Below are positions 11,704 to 22,587 of a stretch of DNA of 64,000 nt, one piece after another (the first letter of the stretch is position 1; every line of letters starts with the position of its first letter). Location of the stretch: contig JADDMT010000004.1 in NCBI GenBank assembly GCA_021401465.1, positions 434,001-498,000 of the forward strand, given 5' to 3'. The notes under the pieces were generated by a model. The model worked only from the letters and a program-made list of their open reading frames with translations. It did no database searches and was not told where the DNA came from. A program made the position numbers and the translations under genes. Origin of the DNA: Teratosphaeria epicoccoides (taxonomy: Eukaryota; Ascomycota; Dothideomycetes; Mycosphaerellales; Teratosphaeriaceae).

Positions 11704-12840
11704 ATGGCCCCCGCGGCAGCCCCCGAGACGACTCGTCGGACTCGCATCCTGATCATATCAGACACTCACTGCGCTCCTCTCGAGACCCATGTGGGCGACC
11801 GAGAGCCCAAGCGGCCCTTCAGCCTGCCGCTTCCAACAGCAGATGTGCTCATCCATTGCGGCGACCTGACAGGCAACGGCCGTCACGAACAGTATCTACA
11901 GACGCTTGAGATGCTCCAGCAGATCGAAGCGCCTGTCAAGCTTGTGATTGCCGGCAATCACGATCTGACTTTAGACAAGGCCTTTGTCTTCGGGCACAAA
12001 GGCCAGAACTGGCGTATCTTGGCCAAGGATGATGCACAAGCCAACGCTACCGTGAATGAAGCCAGAGATCTGTGGACTGCTGCGGGCGGCAGAGCACAGA
12101 GCGAAGGCGTCACTTTTCTCCATGAAGGTCTGCACGACGTGGATCTACCGAACGGTGCCAGCCTCCGCGTGTACGCGACTCCATACACTCCGGAATTCTG
12201 CGATTGGGCTTTCCCATACGGACTCGAGGAAGATCGCTTCAACGACGCCGAGACTTCCCTCAAAGATGCAACGAACATCGCATCGTGTCCCGTGCCAGGA
12301 TACTCTCCCAGCACGAGGCCGATCGATCTTCTGCTGACCCACGGTCCGCCATACCAACAGCTTGACGCGACCAAGAGAGGGCATCCGGCCGGGTGCCCGC
12401 ACCTCTTGCGCGCCTTGATGCGCTCCAAACCGCTCTTGCATTGCTTTGGCCACATCCATGAAGGCTGGGGCGCGAAGCTGATCGATTGGGCGCCAGAGGC
12501 CGGCAAGATCGCCACCGACACCTCGAATCTCGCCCAGTGGAGGCAGGGCGCCTGGCAGCATGGTGTCTCGAAGTCGGAGGACGTCCGTCCAGACCTTGAC
12601 GAAGCTCGGGAGAAGCATGCGGTACGGCTGGATTTGAGCAAGACTGGCCGCGCTCTGGGAAGGGGCTCGCAGACGGCTTTGGTGAGCGAACGTCTTTTTG
12701 ATCGATCACGACGAGATTGTATGAGAGCTGTTCTGACTTTGGTTGAGCAGATCAATGCAGCGATCATGGACGTTCGTTATCAGCCTACCAATGCCCCTTG
12801 GCTTGTTGACGTAGACTTGCCAGTGCGAATGGACAGCTGA
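11704..12840 (+). CDS. Calcineurin-like metallophosphoesterase (MPPED-like)
   Basis: I start at the ATG at 11704, giving 378 residues; the open frame extends upstream but only with a GTG. Metallophosphoesterase motifs occur in order: SDTH (residues 19-22), HCGDLT (51-56), GNHD (84-87), THGPP and CFGHIHEGWG. They supply the Asp/His/Asn ligands for a dinuclear metal centre. The spacing resembles the MPPED1/2 group of small phosphodiesterases found widely in fungi. It is probably cytosolic, with no signal peptide or TM. The substrate is not known. The gene is divergent from the permease, sharing about 440 bp of upstream sequence. Confidence 0.9.
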   Translation: MAPAAAPETTRRTRILIISDTHCAPLETHVGDREPKRPFSLPLPTADVLIHCGDLTGNGRHEQYLQTLEMLQQIEAPVKLVIAGNHDLTLDKAFVFGHKGQNWRILAKDDAQANATVNEARDLWTAAGGRAQSEGVTFLHEGLHDVDLPNGASLRVYATPYTPEFCDWAFPYGLEEDRFNDAETSLKDATNIASCPVPGYSPSTRPIDLLLTHGPPYQQLDATKRGHPAGCPHLLRALMRSKPLLHCFGHIHEGWGAKLIDWAPEAGKIATDTSNLAQWRQGAWQHGVSKSEDVRPDLDEAREKHAVRLDLSKTGRALGRGSQTALVSERLFDRSRRDCMRAVLTLVEQINAAIMDVRYQPTNAPWLVDVDLPVRMDS

Positions 12841-13545
12841 ACATTCTAGTGGACCGCCTGTTCGCTGGGACGATTCACGACGTCATGGTCAAAGGACAGA
12901 CATAGAGTGAGTGCCGAACCATGTTAGTTGCCGAGAGCTCGACTCACCGTGCACAGAAGTGTGATGTCCAAGTCGAATATTGTGTTCATGATCATGCTAG
13001 CCTTTACAGAAAAAAAAAATCTAGCTGGGGCCCGTAGCCAGGCACTGACATTCCAAGCGCTCTCAAACAGACGCCTTCGTCGATTCACGACGTAGCCAAC
13101 ACAGACAATCGTTAGCAGATAGATTTCCTCCTCGAACGTTCCTGTACCCAAAACACCTGGCGACTCGGAACAATCGAACGTCGATAGGACCAAGACTAGC
13201 GCCCAGGCTCCAAGATACCCGCCACGACTCCTTGGCTTCGGCTCACCGCGGCGCAATCGCACCACACGCGGGCCCCAAAAACTCCACCATCGCGGTCCCC
13301 CCGGTTTCGCATTCCGGACGCCAGACACACCCGTCTCATCGACTGCGCCGGATCTCGGATGCGCCAGACGCCGTCGCCTCATGCCCATGATCCTCACGAG
13401 AGCATCTCTCGCCTGCAGTCTTTCCCGCAACACTTCCAGACCTCCGCATCCTCGCCAGACCAGCACCGACATCAATCGATCCAAAGATCCACGGACCCGC
13501 ACGCTCGAGTTTCTCCCAAAACCACCCTTCGCAGCCGTCTTCAGC
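12841..13545. other. No gene seen
   Basis: About 700 bp between the phosphoesterase and the small secreted protein gene. A long minus-strand frame runs through here and across the next gene, but it has no domain and is antisense to a better-supported spliced gene. Confidence 0.45.
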
Positions 13546-13867
13546 ATGAAGCTCCAGATCCCGCTCTGCGCGCTCCGCGCGCTCCTGGCCGCCGCTGCGG
13601 CGCAAGAACGCATCTGCGTCGCCTCGTGCTCTACTGGGGTATGTCATCCCCCCCCCCCCCTTCAATACACAAAGCAGTATTTCCTTCTCCCAATTGCTTT
13701 GGCTTTGGATCCCCACCACGGTTGCCCTCGCGAGCTTCGTGCTGACCGAGGGGCTGTGGGTGGAACAGGATGTTTTCAACTGCGAGTGCGGGTCGACGGT
13801 CTCTTGTCCGGGTTTTCTTGGGCCCAAGGGGAAAGTGGGATCGCTCGGGTCTGCGCCGTGCAAGTAA
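13546..13867 (+). CDS. Small secreted cysteine-rich protein (63 aa), two exons
   Basis: Exon 1 (13546-13638) and exon 2 (13769-13867) join in phase 0 across a 130-bp intron with a GTATGT donor, a CTGAC branch point and a CAG acceptor. The product has an Ala/Leu-rich signal peptide (about residues 1-20) and a 43-residue mature chain with six cysteines at 24, 28, 36, 38, 44 and 62, including a CxC pair. Length, signal peptide and even cysteine count fit secreted effector-like or antimicrobial small proteins, but I recognise no family. The intron contains an 11-C run. The gene is too short to appear as a long open frame, so it is easily missed. Confidence 0.55.
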
Positions 13868-14359
13868 GAAGCGTGGGAGCTTGCTCGCGGGTTACGTGTA
13901 CACGATGTTGTGTGGGCGATCACTTGAGGGGGTGAGGAGCGAAGCATTAGTGATGGGTCGTTCGTTGTGTTTCGAGGACTCTTGCACGGCAGATGCGGTT
14001 TTGGTCGAGGTCACTGGAGAGCGGCATGTCGCGAGAATCCGGGTCATGGCCGGCAATTGTGCTGTGCGGACGAGGAGACGGCGCTCACTGCTTGGAGCGC
14101 AGTGTCTTGGGCCTGGAGATATACTGTCCGCTCCGCCCAGCTCGCCATCTTTTTCTTTTTCCTACATCATAGATTGTAGGAGGGCAAGGGACAGTAAAGG
14201 GCACCAACAGCTTTGTGCGACATGGTCAGCAGAGTTATATTTACCACGCGTTCAGCTGCCTTCGAAGGCAGCTGCCAGGCACTTGCAATTGCAAATGAAG
14301 AAAACATCCCATCCACTCCGCTGCATCAACGTCAATCCCCAAGCACCAGCCCTCCCCAC
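13868..14359. other. No gene seen
   Basis: About 490 bp between the small secreted protein and the 3' end of the Dabb gene. It probably carries both 3' UTRs; I see no other structure. Confidence 0.5.
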
Positions 14360-14865
14360 TCAAAACTTCCCAGGCTCAAAATCCACCACCCTCGCATTCT
14401 GAAGAACATCCTTCAAACTCGCCACAAACTCCAAGTGCGCCGGGTCCTTTTCCAAATAGTACCTCCGGTCCTCTGCAGACTGGAACTCGCTGACGAAGCC
14501 GTGCGTGAAAGCGCCCTGTCGCACGCGATATCATCAGTGAGGTGGAGAGGGGGAAAGGGGAAGGGAAGGGGAAGGGCGGGGGGCGGGGCAACTACTTGGA
14601 GCCCCTCGGGACTGGTGTCGCGACCGCCGCCGTGGGACTTGACGTAGGGCTGGGAGGTGGTGGGGTGCAGGCATTTCTGGGAGAGGGAGAGCATGCGGGT
14701 GCAGACCTGAGGGGGGGGAGGGGAAGGTGTTAGTTATTATTAGAAGGTGTGGAATAGGGAGGAGGAGGATCGGGGAAGGTGGGGGATGGTTTGGGTTACA
14801 TCTTGGATTTGGGCGTGTGTTGTCGTGGGCTTGAACTCGAAGAGGACGATGTGGAGGATCGGCAT
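14360..14865 (-). CDS. Stress-responsive A/B barrel (Dabb) domain protein
   Basis: Three small exons (14865-14800, 14706-14596, 14515-14360), all phase 0, give 110 residues. The start MPILHIVLFEFKP is the classic Dabb beta-1 strand with its conserved His, and the last exon carries THGFVSEFQSAEDRRYYLEKDPAHLEFV, split here as THGFVSEF and YYLEKDPAHLEF, the second conserved block. The fold is a dimeric ferredoxin-like barrel related to plant HS1/Pop3 and some polyketide cyclases. The cellular role in fungi is usually unassigned. The gene is divergent from dsc3, with about 210 bp between start codons. Intron 1 is pyrimidine-rich at its acceptor. All splice sites are GT-AG. Confidence 0.85.
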
Positions 14866-15076
14866 TTTTGGGGGACGGTGAGGGGGTTGGTTGCGGACTG
14901 CAGGCGGTGTCTGGGTGTTGGTGGTGATGGGTGCTGGTGGCGATTGTGTTTGGCAGGTGCTGGGTGTTGCGGGGCGCGGCGGGGATGTTTCATGTAGTTT
15001 GAGTGTGACGTCGAGGGATGTGCCTTCTTTACTGTGGCATGATGAGGGAATAATAATGGATGGATGACAATGCATC

Positions 15077-16060
15077 ATGGCGATATCAACTGCAGCTGCT
15101 CTACCGCTCGAGTTGGTGGTGAGATTCTCGACTTCGCATGCAGACATGCTCGTCTCCATCCCCGACGCCAACAGCACCACCACCCTCGGCCTCAAGCAGG
15201 AGATCCGGAAGCTTCTCCTCCCTCCCGCACGAGACAGTCGCCTGCGTCTGATTCATGCTGGCAAAGTGCTGCCGGACACGCAGTCACTCGGCCGCGCTCT
15301 CGCGTCTGCAGCCGTCGCGCCGCCTCCGAGGGCAGGAGCAGATGCGGATGCCCGCGCAAGAGGCAAGAGCGACCAGGCCAACGGCAAGGGCAAGGGCAAG
15401 GGCAAGGGCAAGCAGCCACTTCGACAGGGCAGGAACGCCCGGGCTGCACCTGCCGCAGCCAGAGTCTACATACACTGCTCCATCGGCCATGCTCTCACCC
15501 CCGCCGAGCTGCACTCCGAAGCACTGCAAGCCACGCAAGCAGACCAAGCTCTGTTGTCCTCCTCCACCACCACCACCACCACTACTTCGCCCCCTACCAC
15601 GTCGCCATCCCACCCCGCCTTCACCACCACGACGATCCCAGATGTCTCCACCACCGCTCCACCACCCCGAGGCTTCGATCGTCTCCTCCAAACCGGCTTT
15701 ACACAGCCCGAGGTCGCCCAGCTGCGCTCTCAATTCCTCGCCATCCAGTCTCACACCCACACCCCCGACACCATGCCCACCGGTCCAGACCTCCTCGCGC
15801 TCGAAGAACGATGGCTAGACAATGGTCCCGGCGCCACGCATGTCGGTGCAGCGGGCCGAGAGGCAGGAGGCTTCGGGTCGGAGGACGTAGGTGGACTGGA
15901 GGACCTGTTGTATGGGAATCTGATCGGCTTCTTTTGGCCCGTCGGAGCGATGTTCTGGTTGATGAGGGAGGAGGGCGTGTGGAGCAGGCGGAGACAGATT
16001 GCGGTCTTGACCGGGTTCTTGGTCAATGTGACGTTTGGGGTGTTGAGAGTCATGATGTGA
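15077..16060 (+). CDS. dsc3: DSC E3 ubiquitin ligase complex subunit 3
   Basis: Single exon, 327 residues. Residues about 10-90 form a ubiquitin-like domain (LVVRFSTSHADMLVSI, then RLRLIHAGKVLPDTQSL). A low-complexity GKGKGKGK segment encoded by a hexanucleotide repeat follows, and the DUF2407 C-terminal half holds VYIHCSIGHALTPAEL, GFDRLLQTGFTQPEVAQLR and two TM helices at the C-terminus (IGFFWPVGAMFWLM; IAVLTGFLVNVTFGVL). This is the Dsc3 architecture. The Golgi/endosomal DSC complex ubiquitinates membrane proteins and, in several fungi, is needed for proteolytic activation of the sterol regulator SREBP. Length is normal for the family. The gene ends about 80 bp from the convergent RCC1-repeat gene. 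Confidence 0.88.
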   Translation: MAISTAAALPLELVVRFSTSHADMLVSIPDANSTTTLGLKQEIRKLLLPPARDSRLRLIHAGKVLPDTQSLGRALASAAVAPPPRAGADADARARGKSDQANGKGKGKGKGKQPLRQGRNARAAPAAARVYIHCSIGHALTPAELHSEALQATQADQALLSSSTTTTTTTSPPTTSPSHPAFTTTTIPDVSTTAPPPRGFDRLLQTGFTQPEVAQLRSQFLAIQSHTHTPDTMPTGPDLLALEERWLDNGPGATHVGAAGREAGGFGSEDVGGLEDLLYGNLIGFFWPVGAMFWLMREEGVWSRRRQIAVLTGFLVNVTFGVLRVMM

Positions 16061-16140
16061 GGTTTGAGGCTTTGTTGCATGTGTCTGTGCAGCATCGCGT
16101 GCATACGAAGCTCCGTGCTGCTTTGGAGCGAAGCTCTATC

Positions 16141-17343
16141 CTACGGACGATAAGCCAAGGTGCACTTCGGTCCGCAGACCACACGCTCGACACCACGCAT
16201 CGCTTCGACCTCCACCCAATCCTCCGCGAACCTCTGGTCACTACCGAGACCAAGCTGCCCATTGCCGTTCTGACCGGCAACGTAGAGCCTGTTGCCCCCA
16301 GCGTGGGCAGTCACCACCGCCATGTGCCCGTCCCCAATGGCGACGTCAACCACATCCGCCGGCTCGCCATCGTCGCCTGGAATCTCCACCAGCACGACTT
16401 CGCCCGCCGCCCCCCGTAAGCACTTGATTCCGACGTCCTCGTGTCCAGGCATGCTTGCCGGACCCCAGAAATACAGCGCACCGTCCTCAGACAGGGCAGC
16501 GCTATTCCAGCCGCCCGTGGCCAGTTTGATGATGCTCAGGCCTCCGAGTGCTTCGAGCATGCCTGGTTGGTCTGCTGGTGTTTCGGAAATTGGACGACCG
16601 AGCGATAGGTGGCGGGGGTCGCCCCAGCTGTATACTTCTCCTGCCTCGGTGAGGAGGAGGAAGTTGGCGGTGTTGGCGATGAGTTGTTTGGCGAGGCCGG
16701 GGTTCCGGAAGGTCTGGGTCCGCTGGACGGAGGCTGGACGAGGATTGGTGTACCAGGTTTTGAGATGCTGGAAGTCCTCGAATTGCCTGACGACACACAA
16801 ATCCTCTGGCGTTTGCCCATCCTTGCGCTCCATCTGGCGATCAATCGCGACTACTTTGCCATTCCCTGCCGCTGCGATGAGGTCCCACTTTGGCAAGTCA
16901 GTGGGGGGAAGGCTTGACAAGTAGCCGCAGGCTCGTGCAGCCTGATGTGGAGTTGCGACAGACATGGACGGGCCACTTGCACCCGTATCGTCGGCACCCC
17001 TCACCCACATCATGTCGCCTCGATGGTTCACAGCCGCTCGCAGGCCGTCGTGGTCGCCTATCACGCCGCTGGGTTTGATGGCACATGGCGCTGGCAAATG
17101 TTGCGAGATTGTCGTCAAGTCTTGATCCAGATGTTGATGCCCCAGGCTCCAGATTGTGGCGCGCTGCGCGTCGACGAGGAGGGTGGTGGACCAGCAGGTG
17201 TATAGGAGACTCAAGTCTGAGTCGGCGTGGCATTCTGGAGGCAGCGAGAGGGGTTGGAAATCGCGGATGTCTTTTGTGGTGTGCAGGCGCAACTGGGAGA
17301 AGGCGTTGAAGCCTGCGGCGTATATTAGTGCACTGCTGGACAT
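16141..17343 (-). CDS. RCC1-repeat protein (Ats1-like)
   Basis: Single exon, 400 residues. It begins IYAAGFNAFSQL and contains recurring RCC1 blade signatures such as GEVYSWGDPRHLSLGRP, DGALYFWGP and LYVAGQNGNGQLGLGSDQRF, spaced as in a seven-bladed beta-propeller. Overall length and N-terminal start resemble Ats1/RCC1-like proteins of fungi. Ats1 is linked genetically to microtubules and tRNA wobble modification in yeast; other members are guanine-exchange or scaffold proteins. No signal peptide or membrane segment is seen. Naming it Ats1 specifically is tentative. Confidence 0.8.
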   Translation of the reverse strand: MSSSALIYAAGFNAFSQLRLHTTKDIRDFQPLSLPPECHADSDLSLLYTCWSTTLLVDAQRATIWSLGHQHLDQDLTTISQHLPAPCAIKPSGVIGDHDGLRAAVNHRGDMMWVRGADDTGASGPSMSVATPHQAARACGYLSSLPPTDLPKWDLIAAAGNGKVVAIDRQMERKDGQTPEDLCVVRQFEDFQHLKTWYTNPRPASVQRTQTFRNPGLAKQLIANTANFLLLTEAGEVYSWGDPRHLSLGRPISETPADQPGMLEALGGLSIIKLATGGWNSAALSEDGALYFWGPASMPGHEDVGIKCLRGAAGEVVLVEIPGDDGEPADVVDVAIGDGHMAVVTAHAGGNRLYVAGQNGNGQLGLGSDQRFAEDWVEVEAMRGVERVVCGPKCTLAYRP

Positions 17344-19732
17344 GACGCGCCAGGAATATTGTTGGGATATGGACTGCCCGACTGGAAGGCTGGGCGCGTG
17401 GGGTTTTCATTGAAGGTGGAGTGTTTGCCCCGCCAAAATGCGAAACCTCAAAAGAATGAAGCCGCTTTTACCTGCCGTCTGCTGCACACCGTAGCCGACT
17501 ACACAGCGACGGGAATTTCCAGCTGTTTCTGCTTGCAGAGATGATAACGCACTAATACCCGCTCTCGGCCTCTCCCGTCGTCGTCGTGCGGACAGGAGCT
17601 CCAGTGGTGCCGAGGGTCGAAACATGACGGAGGCTTCCCTCTCTCATCAGATCGTCAACCACAGCTTCCCTGCGCATCGCTGAACTGAGCAATTACTTTC
17701 CCCTTCCCCAAACCGAAATCGCCAGAGACAGGGAAAACTCTGCACATGCCCCTCCACCCCGGCGGTATCGACGCTTCTCTCAATCCCTTTGATCCATCTT
17801 GAACACACTCTCGTCATGATTTACAGCTTGTTGACTTTACAGATCTCAATTTTGCGATGCATGCGAGAGCTTGCGGATGCGATGGATGTGATTGCGATTT
17901 GCAGATTCCCTGGTTGATACGGGGGTTTGCGAGGGACTGTCCCTTCGAGATTCGCGAGTCCTGGGTGGAGGAGACTCAGAGGCGTTAGGAGGGGCTTGCC
18001 ATTCGGCCGATGGGGACGCGTTGCAGGGGTGATTGTGGGATGTGAGGGGTCCGGTGCTTTTGGTTGCATGGGACGGCGGATGTGGTGTGGAGTGTGAGGA
18101 ATGCGGAGGTGGGGGCAGCGATGTTTGGGACTTCGAGGCAGGTGGTGGTTGAGGAGGGTCATGTTCATTTGGATCTGGACTGCGGACTCTGCGGCGACGC
18201 TTCGGTGGCGTGTGACTGTTCAGGGTATTGCGTCGTTGAATCAGGCGGTGTGATGGGTGAGCTGATCGCTGGACAGGGGGATGCACTGTTGCTGGCTCAG
18301 GGTCAGTGATTGCTGCCGATTGATGGCGATCGTCCTCTTGCTCAGGCGGAGCTGGATCAAGACTGCTGCTGTCCTCGATGAGCTGGACGTGCTGACTTAT
18401 GGCCAATGCTAGACGGCGTGCAAAGGTCGCTGCGGCTGTGCGCAAGCCGGAGCAGCATGCAACCACGTGTGCGAGTGTATGGGCCGTGGCGATGCTTGTG
18501 GCGAAGATTCGAACGAGATTGGGCAACAGCTGGGCGACGAGGAGTTGATAGCGCTTCTATGCTCTGCAGCTCGCGCCATCAAGTCTCGTCAGCTTGTCAG
18601 ACTGGCTGATGTTTGGCAGTATGTCCTCAATCAAGCACATCGGGTTGAAAGCGGAGCTCAGCGATTTTTTGATTTTTCCAACAGTGGACGCAGGATTCGA
18701 TGCCGACCAATGCTTACGGGAGACTGAAGAGCAAATCCACAAGCTCATTCGGTACGGGCTCCTTCATACGCATGTTCAGGCGGATGTGCCGTCGTGTCAT
18801 ACACGCGCGTGACTTCTCGTACTGCCGTGGCGAACATGGCATGTGGGTAACATGCGAGCAGATCTGCAGGTGGATGATTGAGCAGGAGCCGAGAGGTACG
18901 GCGCAAAATGATTGTTACCGGCATTGCACTGCCCGCAACGAATGCAAAGGCTGTAAGGCATGGCATGGCGTGGCGGGACCTGTGATTCTGGTGGATATAC
19001 GTATGGAAGTTGGTGCCGTGTGGGAGTCGCGGTGGTGTCGGTGGCTTCTTTCTATGACTGGTTTCGAGGCGATGGGGCTTGTGGAGAGAGAGCGGGGAGT
19101 GTGAGGCGTGGGAGTACAGGCATGTGCAGGGCTGGGGCGCTGTTTACAAGGTAGCATGGAGGGGGCCTTCGGGCGGGAGGAGGTGGGCTTCGATTCAATG
19201 AGAGTGCGATGATTCTGGGCATCTGCGAGCAATGTTGTGGTTGCTAAAGGTCGGGAAGTGGACTGCCAGGTTTGAGAAGAGGATCCTGGCCTTCGTTTGA
19301 TCCGCTGTGAGCCGGGCACGCGAAACTAGTAGCACTACCGTGAGCCGGGCATTCTGGGTTGGGTGAAAGACTTGGTGTCTTGTTTGAAGACGAATAGATT
19401 CAGTCCTGCAGCTTGTACGTGTACATGCATTGTGAAGCACACACATGTACATCTAGATGTCTGGTTTCCGGGCCAACTGTTACTCCGAGGCGCACGCGCT
19501 AAACGCCGCGTCAGAGCTTTCATGGTACAACGGTTGAACCGAGACAGCACGCAAGCCAACTTGCTCCCGATACATCATACATCATCACCTTTTCCGTCTT
19601 ATATCTGGTCTGTTTCTTCCACTTGTGTTCGCGACTGTGAGGTTACAACAGCGAACAGCTCTCCACCAATGCTGACACCTTGCAGCTCCTTAATAGCAAC
19701 CACCCGCATCTGAGCTCCACCACCCCACCACC
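17344..19732. other. Long region without a firm gene
   Basis: About 2.4 kb between the RCC1 gene and the thioredoxin-like gene. The only notable structure is the minus-strand frame at 17846-18748 interrupted by one TAG (listed separately). Other frames are short and domain-free. Confidence 0.4.
17846..18748 (-). pseudogene. Possible gene remnant: one frame split by a single TAG
   Basis: On the minus strand one frame stays open from 18748 to 17846 (about 300 codons) apart from a single TAG at 18557-18559. The sequence flanking the stop looks protein-like on both sides: amphipathic NISQSDKLTRLDG before it, and KRYQLLVAQLLPNLVRIFATS after it. The C-terminal third is Pro/Ser/His-rich and could be noise in GC-rich DNA. 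No family is recognised. Alternatives are a real spliced gene whose intron removes the stop, a nonsense pseudogene, or chance. Confidence 0.25.
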
Positions 19733-20571
19733 ATGCGCGCCGCCCTCCTCGCCCTCCCGGCCCTCGCCGCCGCCCAACAACAAATCCCCCTCCTCGACCA
19801 AGTCAAAGGCTGGTTCGCCGCAGCTACTTCCTCCCTCTCGGCCGCACTCCCCACCGCCGCCTCCGCCGCCTCCATTCCGAACCCCATCGCCTCCGGCGCC
19901 GCCAAAATCGCACAACTCCAAGTCCAGCGCCTCACCGTCGACAACCACGAGACCCTCCTGCAGCCCGGCGCCGCGACCGCCTCCCCCAGCATTGAGCCCT
20001 GGATGGTCTTCGTGACCGGCGGCAACAAAACTTGCTTCGGCGCCTGCGGACGCGCAGAAACAGCATGGAACGAGTCGAACGCTCTCCTCCTCGCATCCCC
20101 CACACAGCCGAACCTGGGACTGCTGGACTGCGAGACCGACGGCCCGCTGTGCCATGCGTGGTTCGCGAGCCCGCCGAGTGTGCTGTACATCGAGCTGCCG
20201 CAGCCGCAGCCTGACCAGAGCACGCCGGCCACGACGGTGCGGTACATCCCGCTCAACAGGACGGCGGTGACGGCGGCGGAGATCGCGGCGTTGCATGTAA
20301 AGGGGGAGTATCAGGAGACGAAGCCGTATGAGGGGTTCTTTCACCCGTTTGATGGGGTGTTGGCGAAGAATAAGCTGGCGATGCCGGTTGGCTGGGCGAT
20401 TTATTACTTTAGCAAGGTGCCGAGTTGGGCGTTCATGGTGGGCATTAGTTTCTTGAGCAGGTCGTTTATGTGAGTTGGGTGTATGGAGTTTTGCGAATGG
20501 AGTGATGCTGACTGCTTTACAGGAGCCGGAGACTGGGTCCTCAGGGCGGTGCCAGACCAGCGGCGCAGTAG
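19733..20571 (+). CDS. Thioredoxin-like secretory-pathway membrane protein
   Basis: Exon 1 (19733-20469) and a 49-nt exon 2 (20523-20571) join across a GTGAGT...CAG intron with a CTGAC branch point; 261 residues. A signal peptide (about 1-15) is followed by an Ala/Ser-rich linker. Residues about 80-165 look like a divergent thioredoxin fold: a WMVFVTGG strand, CFGAC (a CxxxC in place of CxxC), LGLLDC and LCHAWFASPPSVLYIEL with the cis-Pro-like PP. A single TM segment (about residues 223-240) is followed by a short basic tail. I infer an ER or Golgi lumenal domain with one anchor. Redox activity is doubtful because the CxxC is altered. The exact family name is not known to me. Confidence 0.7.
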
Positions 20572-20878
20572 ACGCGGCAGGATCTCCGGCGCCTCGATTT
20601 CAATACATACGTTGATTGTCTACTTTGCACGATACCATGTACGAGTTTTTGGAAAGTTTGGCTGTAGTTGTATGCAATCAGAAAAGATCGGCGCAAAGAG
20701 TGATGGCAACGGAGTTGGAGCCTTCAAATTGGAAGTCACCGAAAAATGTGACAGCACCACCACGCCTACCTTTCCCTACTACATCTTGATCTTCTATCAG
20801 TATACACGAGAGATGCCAACGGGCTCCTCAGCACCACACCTCACAGACGCTTCACATCCATCACAATCACAATCAACT

Positions 20879-21452
20879 TCAAGCCGACCCAACGCCACTC
20901 TTCCTCTTCTTCTTCTTCTGCACCCCTCCACTCCCCCCAGATCCCAAAAAACTCTCCTCCCTCCCCTTCGCGCCATTCCCCGCCTCACCCTCCTTACCCA
21001 AACGCCCCAACTCGCTACCCTCAGCCCCTCCCCGCCCAAGACTCGCCCTCGCCTTCCCCTTCCCCGCCGCCCCAGCAGCCCGCCCCTCCAACTTCGACGC
21101 ATGAGGGCGGAAATCCTCGCGCCAACCTCCCCGCGCCTCCGCGTGAGCGGCTGTGAAGCCTGCGATGACGTTTTGGCAGTGCACGCGGGTTTGGGCTATG
21201 GACTGTCAAGGGGGGATTGTCAACACATGGTGGTGAGTGTTTCTGAGTCGGCACGGGGATGACGGGAGGGGTGTGCGTGTGCGGACTTACTTCATTGCGC
21301 GCGAAGGAGAGCCAGGAGAGTTTCTCGTAGCTGTGGAGGATCTCGCAGGCTTCTTGGCGTTGGGCGAGCTCGAGGTAGGATTCTGGGGATTTTGGTCGTG
21401 GGTTTGGTTGATGGGACGGGTGGGGGAGGCGGGAGGTGGGGTTCATTTTCAT
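20879..21452 (-). CDS. Conserved-looking small basic protein of unknown function
   Basis: Exon 1 (21452-21291) and exon 2 (21202-20879) join in phase 0 across an 88-bp intron with a GTAAGT donor and a TTGACAG acceptor; 161 residues. The join creates a continuous helical block, KLSWLSFARNE-SIAQTRVHCQN, which reads like a conserved alpha-helical core. The second half is Gly/Lys/Arg-rich and ends in a basic KKKKRKS patch that could be a nuclear localisation signal. There is no signal peptide or TM. I do not recognise the family. It is convergent with the thioredoxin-like gene. Confidence 0.6.
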
Positions 21453-22587
21453 TTTCTTTTTTCTTTCCTCTCTTTTCGGTGTATGTGGAAGGTCTAGAGG
21501 GCTGAGATGGGCTCGCTTGTCTTGTCGACTCGGATGATTGGTGGTTTGTTGGTTGGTTTCGCGGTGCGCCGATATCTTTTGGTGCGACAGGAGGTACGAT
21601 GTGCGTCTATGGCGACTTTGTGCTCGCGGGAAGAGCTGTGCATGTGCATCTAATAACTGGTAAAAGCGGAATCGCGCTACGCCTATTCCCGAGATCTCTC
21701 CTTCCCTGTGCTCCTGATTATGTTGGCCTTGTGCCGCTATTATCTCTTGAAAGAAGACTTTGCTATCTACATGGAAGGAAACGGAAATGAAGAATACGAT
21801 CAAGAAAGACTCCATGACCTTCCGCCTCCGGGGCGCGACTCGTCAACAATCATCTTTGCCCTCGTCCTCCAGATCTGCCAGCATCCTGTCTGCTTGCTAG
21901 AGCGCTGGCTGGTGCGAGGCTTCGATCTGTCACGAGCAGCCGACGAGGAGATTCCTTTGCAGAGCAAATAAGGGGGGTACGTACTTCACGCGGGACTCTT
22001 ATTATTATTATCTAATTCAGCGTCGTGAGCCGTAGTAGCTTGGCTGGATGACCTTCTGGCGCAGAGCTTCCTATCTGCAAATACCAATCGAGGGAGAGAT
22101 CGGAAGGTTTACGCTATCAATTGCTTTGAGACTGCAAGTGAAAGTGTTCATTTGAAATAAGGAGGAGTGAGCGAAATCTGCAGATGCAATTGCCTTTCAG
22201 CGCTCTGATCTGCACTGATGCCAACGTCGAGGCATTATTAGGGCGGCGGTAAATGTTGACACCGCGAGACATTGACCTCATGTATCACGGTTGCTATTCA
22301 TCAGTCTGTGAGAATACGGCAACAGAATCGACGGGTGGCTTGCTCTGGTATTTTGATCTACAACCGCAGTGACAGGATTGCGATGAACGGCGATGATCTT
22401 GAAGATCAGCAACGAAGTCTAGAGTGGACTCCGCAACACTTTTTGTGATGAGCACGGCACAGCACCTATAACATGAGGCACTTGCCAGCAACTCCTCTCC
22501 AGAAACATCCAAGTCCTCTCCATCAGACCTGGTCAAGAACCGAACACTACAACCGTCACTTCTGAACAAGGCCAGGACCAAACCACC
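21453..22587. other. No gene seen
   Basis: About 1.1 kb, including the promoter of the downstream secreted-protein gene. Short plus-strand frames near 21.6-21.97 kb lack domains or signal peptides. Confidence 0.5.

Noticed and set aside
12924..13613. 229-codon minus-strand frame with hydrophobic segments
   Set aside because: It is antisense to the spliced 13.5 kb gene, lacks a domain or splice logic, and its length is expected in GC-rich DNA.
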